From NCBI GenBank assembly GCA_019115765.1, contig DXCZ01000002.1:20375-84374 (forward strand): a DNA stretch of 64,000 nt. Reading direction: 5' to 3'. The notes under the pieces were generated by a model. It was not told where the DNA came from, did no database searches, and saw only the letters and a program-made list of their open reading frames with translations. Made by a program: the position numbers and the translations under genes. Below, in pieces: positions 51,417 through 60,932 of the stretch (position 1 is the first letter of the stretch; each line of letters starts with the position of its first letter). Origin of the DNA: Candidatus Mediterraneibacter stercoripullorum (GTDB lineage Bacteria > Bacillota > Clostridia > Lachnospirales > Lachnospiraceae).

Positions 51417-52277
51417 TCACTCAATATTCTCCACATCTCTCAGCAGCGCCTCTACATAAACCGGAAGCGCGAACACCCCCGCGTGCAGCCTTGGCTCGTA
51501 ATATTTCGTATGAATCCCCCTGAGCTTCCACGCTACCTTATCTAGATCGTTCAACGGATGATATTTCTTTGATGCAAATCCAAAGAGCCAGTGTCCCGAA
51601 GGATATGAAGGAATATGCGCCTGATAGACTCTGCATATCGGGAATGTCTCCAGGATGCGTTTATGCATCCGCTGACACTGAAACGCTTCTTCTGTATAGA
51701 ATGGGCTTTCATTCTGATTGATCATGATCCCGTCCTCATGAAGAGCATTATAACAATTGCCGTAGAACTCCTTGGTAAAGAGTCCCTCGCCGGCCCCGAA
51801 TGGATTCGGGGAATCGATAATGATCAGATCATATGCATCTCCTTTGGAACGGATAAATCGCAGACCATCCTCGTGATAAATATTCACCCTGCTGTCTGTC
51901 AGACTGTTCGCGATCTCCGGGATATATTTCCTGCACACCTCAACCAGCAGTGGATCCGGCTCCACCACATCTATCTGCTCAATCGTATCGTACTTGATCA
52001 GTTCACGTACAACGCCGCCGTCTCCTCCTCCCATCACAAGCACTTCCTTCACATCCGGATGGACTGCCATGGGCACATGAGTGATCATCTCATGGTAAAT
52101 AAATTCATCTCGTTCTGTCAGCATCAGATCTCCGTCAACCACAAGTATCTTTCCGAAATCCCGGGACTCCAGCACATCGATCCTCTGTACCTCGCTCTGA
52201 GAGCTGAACAGCTGTTCTTCGATACGGATGGACAGTTTCACACCATCTGTGTGGATATCCGAAAACCACATCTCCAT
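51417..52277 (-). CDS. speE: Spermidine synthase-like aminopropyltransferase
   Basis: 286 residues, usual length. The SAM-type motif is VLVMGGGDGGVVRE (about 79-92) and the decarboxy-SAM acid is VVEPD. The catalytic block reads IIIDSPNPFGAGEGLF where most family members have DS(T/S)DP, so the usual proton-accepting Asp is Asn here. No speD is in the window to make the aminopropyl donor. It could be inactive, use another chemistry, or be a moonlighting relic. Confidence 0.85.
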   Translation of the reverse strand: MEMWFSDIHTDGVKLSIRIEEQLFSSQSEVQRIDVLESRDFGKILVVDGDLMLTERDEFIYHEMITHVPMAVHPDVKEVLVMGGGDGGVVRELIKYDTIEQIDVVEPDPLLVEVCRKYIPEIANSLTDSRVNIYHEDGLRFIRSKGDAYDLIIIDSPNPFGAGEGLFTKEFYGNCYNALHEDGIMINQNESPFYTEEAFQCQRMHKRILETFPICRVYQAHIPSYPSGHWLFGFASKKYHPLNDLDKVAWKLRGIHTKYYEPRLHAGVFALPVYVEALLRDVENIE

Positions 52278-52370
52278 AATCTTTCACCTCACAATTCTTC
52301 TGCCGGTTCTTCCGGCATCCCTCTGCTCTATATGATTACTTCTTCTATAATCCTCACTGTACCGGTACAT

Positions 52371-53819
52371 TTATATCAGTACATTCAGCCGTTCGATCCT
52401 CTCATCCTCCGGACCGGTCATAGAGCAGCCTTTCTCCTTTGCATAGACAATATAATTGATGATCTCATCTGTAATTTCCTCGCCCGGAGCCAGAACCGGG
52501 ATTCCCGGCGGATAGCACATGACAAACTCACTGCACACCCTTCCAGCTGTCTCCTCAAGAGGCAGAGACTCCTTCTCCGCATAGAAGGAATCCTGCGGTG
52601 TCATTACTACCTTTGGAGAGATGTACTCCTGGGACAGCATACCTGTCTTATCCTTTTTATATCTCCGCTTCAGATCGGCAAGCGCTGTCACCAGACGCTC
52701 CACCTCGCGGATCCGGTCACCTATGGACAGATAGGCAAGGATATTTCCCAGATCTCCGAATTCGATCTGAATGTCATATTCATCCCGCAGAATATCGTAA
52801 ACCTCGATTCCGGCAAGGCCGATATCAAGGGTATGGATAGAGAGCTTGGTCGGGTCAAAGTCATAGATACTGTCGCCATTGACCATCTCACGTCCGAACG
52901 CATAATAATCCCCGATCTTGTTGATCTCCTCACGCGCATACTCCGCCAGCGCCGTCACCGCGCGGAAAGACTCCTCGCCTCGCAGAGCAAGATTTCTCCT
53001 GGATATATCCAGACTTGAGAGCAGCAGATATGACCCGCTTGTTGTCTGGGTCAGATTGATAATCTGCCGTATATGGCCGGGATTCACACCCTTTCCCGTG
53101 AGCAGGAAGGAACTCTGAGTCAGGCTTCCGCCGGACTTGTGCATACTCACCGATGCAATATCCGCTCCCGCTTCCATAGCAGACACAGGAAGATCTTTTC
53201 CGAAATAAAAATGTGTCCCATGGGCCTCGTCCGCCAGCACCAGCATACCCTTCTCATGTGCGGCCTTCACGATTGCTTTCAGATCAGAGCATATTCCATA
53301 ATATGTAGGATTATTGACCAGAACCGCCACAGCATCCGGATTCTGTTCGATGGCATGTATCACGTCGTCGCGTTTCATTCCCAGGGCAATTCCCAGCTTC
53401 TGATCCACATCCGGATTAACATAGATCGGCTTAGCCCCACAGAGCACCAGTGCATTGATCGCACTACGGTGAACATTTCTCGGCATTATGATCTTATCAC
53501 CCTTTTTGCAGCAGGACAGGATCATGGACTGAACTGCCGAAGTAGTCCCCCCTACCATTAGAAAGGCGTGGTCTGCTCCAAATGCATCCGCCGCCAGCTC
53601 TTCCGCTTCCTTGATCACGGACACCGGATGGCAGAGATTGTCAAGAGGCTTCATGGAATTCACGTCTATACTGACGCATCTTTCCCCAAGAAGCTGTACA
53701 AGCTCCGGATTCCCCCGTCCGTGCTTGTGCCCGGGCACATCAAAAGGTACGACCCGGTTCCTTCTGAATTTCTCCAGCGCCTCATAGATTGGCGCTCTCA
53801 TCTGTGATGATTTCTCCAT
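52371..53819 (-). CDS. speA: Arginine (Orn/Lys/Arg family) decarboxylase
   Basis: 482 residues, fold-I PLP enzyme of the short Bacillus SpeA type. The PLP Lys is in SVSMHKSGGSLTQSS (about 228-242), with VPGHKHGRG near the N terminus and LADEAHGTHF (PLP ring contacts). The neighbouring agmatinase makes arginine the likely substrate; lysine decarboxylase is the alternative. GGAGGTAGCAT precedes the ATG. First gene of the polyamine operon. Confidence 0.9.
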   Translation of the reverse strand: MEKSSQMRAPIYEALEKFRRNRVVPFDVPGHKHGRGNPELVQLLGERCVSIDVNSMKPLDNLCHPVSVIKEAEELAADAFGADHAFLMVGGTTSAVQSMILSCCKKGDKIIMPRNVHRSAINALVLCGAKPIYVNPDVDQKLGIALGMKRDDVIHAIEQNPDAVAVLVNNPTYYGICSDLKAIVKAAHEKGMLVLADEAHGTHFYFGKDLPVSAMEAGADIASVSMHKSGGSLTQSSFLLTGKGVNPGHIRQIINLTQTTSGSYLLLSSLDISRRNLALRGEESFRAVTALAEYAREEINKIGDYYAFGREMVNGDSIYDFDPTKLSIHTLDIGLAGIEVYDILRDEYDIQIEFGDLGNILAYLSIGDRIREVERLVTALADLKRRYKKDKTGMLSQEYISPKVVMTPQDSFYAEKESLPLEETAGRVCSEFVMCYPPGIPVLAPGEEITDEIINYIVYAKEKGCSMTGPEDERIERLNVLI

Positions 53820-53822
53820 ATG

Positions 53823-54101
53823 CTACCTCCGAATAAATTCCTGCCCGGATCTGTGTTTACTTCTCATAATGTGCAGAAAGCCTTCCAGATGAGTGCTTTC
53901 CCGCAAAATAAAAACACAGGTCCGGGAGCATGGCGCCCAGCCTGTGTCTGTGTCATAGGATATCTTAATATCATCGAAAAACATTCTTTCGGTATTTCTC
54001 AGATAAAACAGATATTTTGGTATAGAGTCTATATAGCAAATATTTTTACTTTTACTACTCTTATTGACCGTTTCACAAGTTGTGTATGCGTTCATGCACA
54101 C
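53823..54101 (-). other. Possible leader reading frame upstream of speA
   Basis: An open frame of up to 92 codons ends with a TAG inside the speA ribosome site (CGGAGGTAG). It passes through the terminator-like hairpin. No strong ribosome site precedes any of its ATGs. It could be a regulatory leader peptide, or chance. Confidence 0.25.
53905..53947 (-). terminator. Terminator-like attenuator in the polyamine leader
   Basis: On the minus strand ACACAGG pairs with CCTGTGT, an inner CTGGG/CCCGG stem (one G-U) extends it to about 12 bp, and TTTTATTTT follows. It lies 86 nt before the speA ATG, inside the transcribed leader, so it would act as an attenuator. Apart from this and the promoter, the 53820-54330 gap holds no recognised gene. 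Confidence 0.6.
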
Positions 54102-54221
54102 CGGTTATAAAGTAACCAACTTATAAAATTTGAGCTCCTAACTCAATCAATAATGCAGCTGACAGCCGCGTAAAATATTTGCATGGAGAACTTCCAAATA
54201 TCTGCTTTCCATACATTGGCT

Positions 54222-54250
54222 ATCGTAACACATAATGTCTGGAAATTCAA
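54222..54250 (-). promoter_or_regulatory. Candidate promoter of the polyamine operon
   Basis: On the minus strand TTGAAT and TACGAT are 17 bp apart, giving a leader of nearly 400 nt before speA. Confidence 0.5.
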
Positions 54251-54330
54251 GAAAATTATTCTGAACGCAGGGCAAATCCTCCTGCATTCCTCCCACCTGA
54301 TAAATTGCTCGTGCCTTCAGAGAGTCATCT

Positions 54331-54909
54331 TTACTGTCGGTCAGAACTTTCTGTTCCATACACTTCTACCCGAGTTTGCCACTTACATGTCGTCATTTCC
54401 GCATCATCCTGCATATTAATCCCCCAGGACTCATACGGCCATTTTCCGTGGGAGTCATTCGCAAGCACACCGTCAATCGCGTTTCGGGCAGCAAAAACTG
54501 CTTCTCCCCGTGTTTCAACATTTGCCGATGCGTGGGGCCAGCATCCTGTATCGCCATGCTGGTCCATCGGATTCACAGCCAGATTTCTATATCCGGCTAT
54601 CTTGTACTCATCCGACGGACGTATGGTGAGATAATGTCTCTCTCCTGTGAAAGACTTCGGATTATAACTATACTTTTTCTCCTCAAAAGGAACTTCGAAG
54701 ACAATCTCATTCCTGGTAAGATATACGAAAGACTCATCTATCGTGTCATCCACACGGATCATATAAAACGCATCCGTATTCCCCACGCTGAAGATGATCT
54801 TATCTCCTTCTTCGTACTCTCCCTTCCAGGCAAGAACCACCTGCCCTGCTGCACATCCTTCCGCCTTGATTGCTCCATCACGATCAACGATTTGAATCCT
54901 GTTCTCCAT
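54331..54909 (-). pseudogene. Galactose-binding-fold protein, 3' truncated
   Basis: 192 codons starting MENRIQIVDRDGAIKAEGCA. The block NVETRGEAVFAARNAIDGVL followed by WPYESWGINMQDDAEMT is typical of discoidin-like carbohydrate-binding domains in Firmicute sugar loci. In such proteins the b-sandwich continues for another 70 or so residues after DDAEMT; here an unrelated tail (TCKWQTRVEVYGTE) ends the frame. GGAGGAGAGAAG precedes the ATG. The family has no known enzymatic role. Confidence 0.6.
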
Positions 54910-54949
54910 CTTCTCTCCTCCAAAGAATCTTTTCTATAATTCTTCCGTA

Positions 54950-55018
54950 AATCAATTTCAGTCCGCACTTGAGTCCTGTCGCGAAATTACCGTGTCCGGT
55001 TACAACAATACCTGCCAG
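54950..55018 (-). pseudogene. N-terminal stub of a PTS mannose-type EIIA
   Basis: AGTAGGAGG precedes a frame reading GIVVTGHGNFATGLKCGLKLI, the conserved start of mannose/sorbose-family EIIA including the phosphorylated His in TGHG. It has no standard start (CTG at the expected place) and the frame leaves homology after 23 codons, close to the next gene. An upstream stretch to 55181 shows an 8-bp inverted repeat (CTGCCAGT/ACTGGCAG) and nothing else recognisable. Confidence 0.55.
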
Positions 55019-55181
55019 TCAATATCCTCCTACTTCAATAATCAAACTGGCAGTATCATAGAACAGGATCGTCATTCCCGTCAATCTGATCAAAGAAAGA
55101 GGATATTTTTTTCAATATTAATAATAGAATCTGCAATATTCAGACCGGTTGACCGCAGCAGCCCTCCGTCACACTCCGGAC

Positions 55182-56420
55182 CTACAATCCGCTGCTGAAC
55201 TCCTGTATCTTATTTATGACTCTGTCCTTTTCGCCTCCCTCCAGCGGAGTCGGCTGATAATCGTTGCGGCTGGATACAGACGAAAGAGAACATGGGATAA
55301 TATTTGTCACGTCATCAGCAACCAGCTCTCCGCTCTGTATTGTAAACGTCTGCTGGAAGATCATAGTATCTTTATCAGATGGATTGCTGTTGCCGCCAAA
55401 GCAGAAATTCCCCAGACTGTATACGATATTTTTACCGTTATATTTCTCTATACCCTGAAGCACATGAGGATGATGCCCCAGTACAAGATCTGCTCCATGA
55501 TCAACAGCCGAATGTGCAAGACTTTTCTGAATATCGTCCGGATAATTTTCCTTCTCTGTTCCCCAGTGGAAACTGACGATGATTATCTGAGCCCCCTGTT
55601 CTTCCAGGGCATCTATATTTTCAATCATCAGATCCTCACAGCCCATTCCTTCTGCAAGTTCATAGATTCCCGTCAGACCGACCTTAACTCCCTTGATGTC
55701 CATCAGAGCCGTCCTGTCGTAGCCGAAGGTAGTGATTCCCGCGTCTTCCATATACTGTATTGTATCTGTATAACTATCCGCTCCATAATCTCTACTGTGG
55801 TTATTCGCAAGATTTGCTGCTTCCACACTGCCCTCTGTCAGGACTGCCGTATAGCCCGGTTCGCCTTTAAATGCAAATGTCTTATCCTGCCGTTCAGAAG
55901 ATTCTGTCAATGTACCTTCCATATTCACAATTGTCAGATCATCTGCACCGAAAATTGATTTCACGCTCTGCAGGAAATAGGCGGCACCGTGCTCATTATA
56001 GTATGCGTTGAAACTCCTGCTCTGATCAAAGTTCACATCTGTCCCCAGCGTGCAGTCGCCCACCGCACTCACAGTAATCTGCACAGGCGCTGTATCCTGC
56101 TCCTGACCAGCCGCTCCACTCTGAGAGCTGTCATCTTTGCCCTGTCCGCTCTGATCCGGGCTCTGAACATCTGCCTGCTGAGGCTCCGTCCCATCAGTCT
56201 CCACTTCCTTCTGAGACACCTGTGCCTTCTCATCAGCATTGTTCCCGCTCTGTGCCGCCCGACCGCCGGAAAAACTCTCTGCCGCTGACAGCATTCCAAC
56301 GCCCGCCAGGCACCCCACGACCAGTACAGCCGAGAGGATCAGCGCCGCCTTCTCTCTCTTTCGCTGCTTTCTGATGCGCTCCCTTTTCTCGCGGATCCTT
56401 TCCTGGCGGCTGTTTTCCAT
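55182..56420 (-). CDS. CapA-family protein (PGA_cap metallophosphoesterase)
   Basis: About 412 residues. A very basic cytoplasmic start, one membrane helix (about 27-48), a Gln/Ser/Asp-rich stalk to about 115, then the CapA domain with AVGDCTLG, VNMEGTLT, LANNHSRDYG, SFHWGTE and LGHHPHVLQG metal motifs. CapA proteins act at the cell surface in poly-gamma-glutamate or polysaccharide metabolism; the substrate is not known. ATG 56420 follows GGGGGAGG; ATG 56471 is the alternative. It may be the last gene of the regulator-kinase-AraC unit. Confidence 0.87.
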   Translation of the reverse strand: MENSRQERIREKRERIRKQRKREKAALILSAVLVVGCLAGVGMLSAAESFSGGRAAQSGNNADEKAQVSQKEVETDGTEPQQADVQSPDQSGQGKDDSSQSGAAGQEQDTAPVQITVSAVGDCTLGTDVNFDQSRSFNAYYNEHGAAYFLQSVKSIFGADDLTIVNMEGTLTESSERQDKTFAFKGEPGYTAVLTEGSVEAANLANNHSRDYGADSYTDTIQYMEDAGITTFGYDRTALMDIKGVKVGLTGIYELAEGMGCEDLMIENIDALEEQGAQIIIVSFHWGTEKENYPDDIQKSLAHSAVDHGADLVLGHHPHVLQGIEKYNGKNIVYSLGNFCFGGNSNPSDKDTMIFQQTFTIQSGELVADDVTNIIPCSLSSVSSRNDYQPTPLEGGEKDRVINKIQEFSSGL

Positions 56421-56512
56421 CAGCCTCCCCCGTTCCTTTCGCACCTGTTTTTTCTCTGGTATATCCTCCATCTTTCTCTCTCATTCCCTTTCTCTTCATC
56501 CTGGATTCATCA

Positions 56513-57406
56513 TCAGTTTTCACGTGTATCCAACGAACCATATGTTATTTCCAATTCTCTGTACTCCTTAGGCGACATTCCGTATTCTTTTTTAAATGCA
56601 CGGAAAAAGCTGGAATAGTCTGTAAAGCCAAACATTTCGTAAACTTCGCTGATCTTCTCTCCTGAAAGGATTGCCTCTCGGCAGGCGGCTATCCTCTTCT
56701 TAACAATATACTGATGCACGGACATTCCGATATTATCCTTAAATACATGCGCAATGTAAAACTTGCTGACATAAAATTCTCCCGCCAGTTTATCAAGAGA
56801 CAGGTCATCACTCAGATGTCCTTCTATGTAATCCGTCAGTTCCTGGTAAAGATTCTGGCTTTCTTTCCGTGTCTTCGGATGTCTCTGCTCATACACAATA
56901 CGGTTTATATGCAGGATAAGGTCACTGACACATATAGCGACTTCCGCTTCCTTGCCGAATCTGTTGCCATGTGTCTCTTCAATCAATCGGAACACCTTCG
57001 ACTGGATCGTATTAAATATAATACGATCCATATGAAAAATATAATCTCTGTTGATCTGGACATGCTGCATCACATATCCGTACGACTGCGATATCTGCAG
57101 CAGCTGATCGCAATATTCCCGGCTGATCCAGAATACAAACCGCCGGTATGGCGTCTCACGATCCTTTATGACTGCATGATGGGATATTCCGGGCGGAACA
57201 AGAACAACATCCCCGTATTTGAGGGGGTAAAGATGCCCATCTATTTCCATCAGCACATCGCCTTCCAAGAAAAAGTAGAACTCATAATAAGTATGTACAT
57301 GACTGTCTACTTTGGACAGATAATGATCCTTGTAATAGTATATTTCAAAATCTTTCGAAAGCATATACTGTCTTGTACTGAATTTTGTCTGAAGATTCCT
57401 TCTCAT
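56513..57406 (-). CDS. AraC-family regulator with cupin domain
   Basis: 297 residues. An N-terminal cupin (SHVHTYYEFYFFLEG, YGDVVLVPPGISHH) is followed by two helix-turn-helices (LDKLAGEFYVSKFYIAHVFK and ISEVYEMFGFTDYSSFFRAF) and the closing GMSPKEYR. AAGGAG precedes the ATG, 30 nt after the sensor kinase stop. It is presumably co-transcribed with the two-component genes. Confidence 0.88.
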   Translation of the reverse strand: MRRNLQTKFSTRQYMLSKDFEIYYYKDHYLSKVDSHVHTYYEFYFFLEGDVLMEIDGHLYPLKYGDVVLVPPGISHHAVIKDRETPYRRFVFWISREYCDQLLQISQSYGYVMQHVQINRDYIFHMDRIIFNTIQSKVFRLIEETHGNRFGKEAEVAICVSDLILHINRIVYEQRHPKTRKESQNLYQELTDYIEGHLSDDLSLDKLAGEFYVSKFYIAHVFKDNIGMSVHQYIVKKRIAACREAILSGEKISEVYEMFGFTDYSSFFRAFKKEYGMSPKEYRELEITYGSLDTREN

Positions 57407-57436
57407 TCCGCCTTTCTCCTTCAGTTTCCGCCCTCT

Positions 57437-60049
57437 CTATCTGACCCGTTCAAAGCATATATTTACCCGGAAAAGGTCCCCATCCAGGTACAGTTCGAAC
57501 TGTCCCCCCTGCATCTCAGTCAGGCTCTTTGCGATGGACAGCCCCAATCCGCTTCCTTCTGTACTTCTTGAAATATCTCCGCGTATAAAACGTTCTGTCA
57601 GCTCATCCGCAGAAATATTCAGCTGCTGTTCTGATACATTTTTCAGAGAGAAGTTGACATAATTTCCGCTTACTGTCAGGTCCGCATACACCCTTGTACC
57701 AGGCATCGCATATTTCGCCGCATTTCCAAAAATATTTTCAAGTACACGCCACATCCTGCGCCCGTCTACATGGACCACGGCAGGCTCCTCCGGAAGATTT
57801 ACCACCATCGTAAGATCACGCGCCTCAAACTTCTCAGCAAACTCTCCCTCAGTCTGCTGCACCAGTTCCGTAAGGTTCATGTCCATACATTCCAGCGTAA
57901 TATTTCCGCTGCTTACTTTGGAAGCTTCAACCACATCCTCTGTAAGGGTCTTCAGCCTCTGTGCCTTTGACTCCAGGATATCCAGATATCCCTGTATCTT
58001 CGGATCGTCGATTCCGGATCTCTTCAAAATATCTACATAATTGATGATAGAAGTCAGCGGCGTCTTAATATCATGAGAGACATTGGTAATAAGATCTGTT
58101 TTTAATCTCTCATTCTTCATACCCTCTTCAACCGCCCTGTTAAGCCCTTCGCCAATATCGTTCACTTTCTCGGCAAGGTTTCGGTTCGATCCGCGCAGTC
58201 CTTTCAGAGGAATCTGATAGGACATATTGCCAGAGGCAATCTCTTCGATCCCTTTCTTCAGCCGGTTTTTCGCTATAGCGCTGCTTATTACGACATAGAT
58301 CACGACAATGTCCATAACAAGCATCAGAAAAACGACAAACAAATTTGCAGAAATTACTGCCAGCCATTCTATGATCATGAAACACCCTGTCAACAATACT
58401 GCTTTCGATGTAACTGACCGCTCGCTGATAATTTCTCCGCAAAACATAATCACCATCCGCAGAACACTGTTCTGCCAGAGTGTTTTCGCCTTGATCCTTT
58501 TAACCAGGCTGAGATATCCGGCAAAAAAACATCCGAAGGCAAAAACCATCCATGCAAAAACCGCCAACAGCTCCAGCATGCTGAATGCTCTTGTAAAGGC
58601 AGTGATCATATAAGGCAAACGGGCATATTCGACTGTGCCGCCATAGTATGACATGCTTTCGGCATATACATCATTGCTCCAGCCATCAAAGTTAAACGTG
58701 CCCATAGATGTAAATCCAATCGTTCCGACACAGAAAATCACAATAATCACTGCTGCTGCGATCTCTGTTTTCCAGCGATCAAAAGAACCCAGATACAGTT
58801 CGCTGTCCCCAGCCTTCCTGCCAGCTGCCACCGTAAGGTACACAGTTGCGATCAGGAAAAGGATTCCGACAGCGCCCGCAAGGATCAGTGAATTTCTGAG
58901 AATTGGCACATTTTCTTTGTAAATTGCCTGTCCTTCATAGAACTGATCCTGGATAGGATAGCTGGTATCCACTGCAATTGCCAGAATTCTGTTAAACGTT
59001 CGCTCATTAACATAGGATCGGATCAGATCCCACTCGCTCGAAGCTGAGATATTCATATTAGTATCAAAGTCCTTCAGCTGCGGGTACACGATCATATATT
59101 TTACAGAATCATGCTGAGTCATTTCCTTGATATTCTGCCAGACGTCATCATATTTCTCATAGCTGCTCTTATTTGTAACAACCCGCTTTGTATCCTGATT
59201 TACATACAAGTAAGTCAGATTCGTGTTGCCCTCCTCCAGATAATCCCACCCATCCTGATAGGTATTCATATCGTTATACAGACCGCTCAACACAGATGCA
59301 ATATCGTCATATATAATAGACAGTTTTCCGTTCAGCTGCGGATTTTCATTTATTGCCTGAAGAAGATTCTCTGCGCCGTCCGGTGCATACTTCTCTCTCA
59401 GAGAAGAACCGAAATTCCAACAGTCTGTATACTCCACCTTTCCCTCTGTATCTGTTATCCAGAAATCATAAGAGCCGGATGAGGTCATATTTCCTTTTTC
59501 CAGTTCGTCCAAATAATCTGTCTGCCGCTGTTCAGAATCCTCGTCAAACTGCATGCTGAGTTCTCCATTTTCAAACAGGAGCAGAAAATCATTCAGATAA
59601 TAATAGTAATATGTGCCATCCGGCTTCTCACAGACTACAACCCCATTGTCATCATATATATCACCCTCATTTGTCTGGAAGTCCTCACTCCAGTTCTCAA
59701 GTTCCTCCAGCGTATATGCGACGCCAGACGTATTCGAACCGGTAATCGTCCCATTTCCGGAATATTCCATAATGTCCACAAGCTTATTCGGATTATAGGC
59801 GCCATCCGTCTCAAACAAATTTTCCAGACGGATCCGGTTCATGATCTCTGCCACCAGATTTTCGACAACACCGTTAAAATCCTGTGATTCTTCATACGTC
59901 TGCTTTGTCATCTTCCAGATTTCAGACGGATTTGCCGTACCGGCAAGCGACATTGAAGACGCAAGTCCTGTCACACACGCAGCACCGCTTAGAATAGCCA
60001 GAATAACCAGTATTACCTTGGCCACAGTTTTCCTGTACCACTGTTTCAT
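57437..60049 (-). CDS. Large membrane sensor histidine kinase
   Basis: 870 residues. A signal-anchor helix (about 10-33), an extracellular sensor of about 360 residues, then a cluster of about five or six helices (about 390-610), a HAMP-like linker, H-box LITNVSHDIKTPLTSIINYV and an ATPase domain with N-box ENIFGNAAKYAMPG and G-box STEGSGLGLSIAKSL. The kinase core resembles VanS/MtrB-type enzymes. The second membrane block inside the protein is unusual. AAAGGG precedes the ATG, 45 nt after the regulator. Confidence 0.88.
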   Translation of the reverse strand: MKQWYRKTVAKVILVILAILSGAACVTGLASSMSLAGTANPSEIWKMTKQTYEESQDFNGVVENLVAEIMNRIRLENLFETDGAYNPNKLVDIMEYSGNGTITGSNTSGVAYTLEELENWSEDFQTNEGDIYDDNGVVVCEKPDGTYYYYYLNDFLLLFENGELSMQFDEDSEQRQTDYLDELEKGNMTSSGSYDFWITDTEGKVEYTDCWNFGSSLREKYAPDGAENLLQAINENPQLNGKLSIIYDDIASVLSGLYNDMNTYQDGWDYLEEGNTNLTYLYVNQDTKRVVTNKSSYEKYDDVWQNIKEMTQHDSVKYMIVYPQLKDFDTNMNISASSEWDLIRSYVNERTFNRILAIAVDTSYPIQDQFYEGQAIYKENVPILRNSLILAGAVGILFLIATVYLTVAAGRKAGDSELYLGSFDRWKTEIAAAVIIVIFCVGTIGFTSMGTFNFDGWSNDVYAESMSYYGGTVEYARLPYMITAFTRAFSMLELLAVFAWMVFAFGCFFAGYLSLVKRIKAKTLWQNSVLRMVIMFCGEIISERSVTSKAVLLTGCFMIIEWLAVISANLFVVFLMLVMDIVVIYVVISSAIAKNRLKKGIEEIASGNMSYQIPLKGLRGSNRNLAEKVNDIGEGLNRAVEEGMKNERLKTDLITNVSHDIKTPLTSIINYVDILKRSGIDDPKIQGYLDILESKAQRLKTLTEDVVEASKVSSGNITLECMDMNLTELVQQTEGEFAEKFEARDLTMVVNLPEEPAVVHVDGRRMWRVLENIFGNAAKYAMPGTRVYADLTVSGNYVNFSLKNVSEQQLNISADELTERFIRGDISRSTEGSGLGLSIAKSLTEMQGGQFELYLDGDLFRVNICFERVR

Positions 60050-60094
60050 AATAATCCCTTTCTCTTCCGATACTTTCGCCGCGGTCTCGAAGTG

Positions 60095-60790
60095 CTACAG
60101 TTTCTCAATCTTATATCCCACTCCCCAGACTACCTTCAGATACCGCGGATCTTTCGGATTGATCTCAATTTTTTCCCGGATATGACGGATATGTACAGCA
60201 ACCGTATTATCCGCTCCGATTGCCTCCTCATTCCAGATTGATTCATAAATCTGATTTATAGAAAATACTCTCCCCTGATTTTTCATGAGAAGAAGAAGGA
60301 TATTATATTCAATCGGAGTAAGCTTCACCGGCTCACCATCCACAGTCACTTCCTTCAAATCATCATTGATCTTCAGGCCTCCGACTTCATATACCTTATC
60401 CTGATGCCCACCGGCAGAACCGCCAAGCTGGTTGTATCTGCGCAGCTGGGACTTCACCCGCGCCACCAGTTCCAGAGGATTAAACGGCTTTGTCACATAA
60501 TCGTCCGCCCCCACATTCAGTCCCAGGATCTTGTCTGCATCCTCAGACTTTGCGGACAGGATAATAATCGGAATACTGTTATTCTCCCGGATCTTCAGCG
60601 TGGCACGTATCCCGTCCAGCCGGGGCATCATCACATCAAGAATCAGGAGATTGACATCCTCTTTTTCAATGATCTTCAGCGCCTCCATACCGTCATAGGC
60701 TTTCAGCACATTGTATCCTTCCTGGACCAGATATATCTCTATTGCTTCTACAATTTCCTTATCATCATCACATACTAATATATTGTACAT
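60095..60790 (-). CDS. OmpR-family response regulator (VanR-like)
   Basis: 231 residues. Acid pocket CDDD, phospho-Asp in LLILDVMMPRLDG, ILSA, TKPF, and winged helix ending VVWGVGYKIEKL. It pairs with the large kinase downstream. GAGGTGATAAGAG precedes the ATG. Confidence 0.93.
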   Translation of the reverse strand: MYNILVCDDDKEIVEAIEIYLVQEGYNVLKAYDGMEALKIIEKEDVNLLILDVMMPRLDGIRATLKIRENNSIPIIILSAKSEDADKILGLNVGADDYVTKPFNPLELVARVKSQLRRYNQLGGSAGGHQDKVYEVGGLKINDDLKEVTVDGEPVKLTPIEYNILLLLMKNQGRVFSINQIYESIWNEEAIGADNTVAVHIRHIREKIEINPKDPRYLKVVWGVGYKIEKL

Positions 60791-60932
60791 CTCTTATCAC
60801 CTCACTCTCAGTATACATGATATATATAAATTTTTAAAAGGAGAAAGAGAAAATCTTATGATTTTATTAATCTCAGCCGAAACCATACTGTACGCTGCGG
60901 CTTCCGGGACATATCTTTTCTCTTCAACAGTC

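Noticed and set aside
51615-53018. A 467-codon plus-strand frame
   Set aside because: It is antisense to speE and speA, both certain genes, and has no start signals.
54147-54359. A 70-codon minus-strand frame between the carbohydrate-binding relic and the polyamine leader
   Set aside because: Composition is unremarkable, there is no ribosome site, and the probable polyamine promoter lies inside it.
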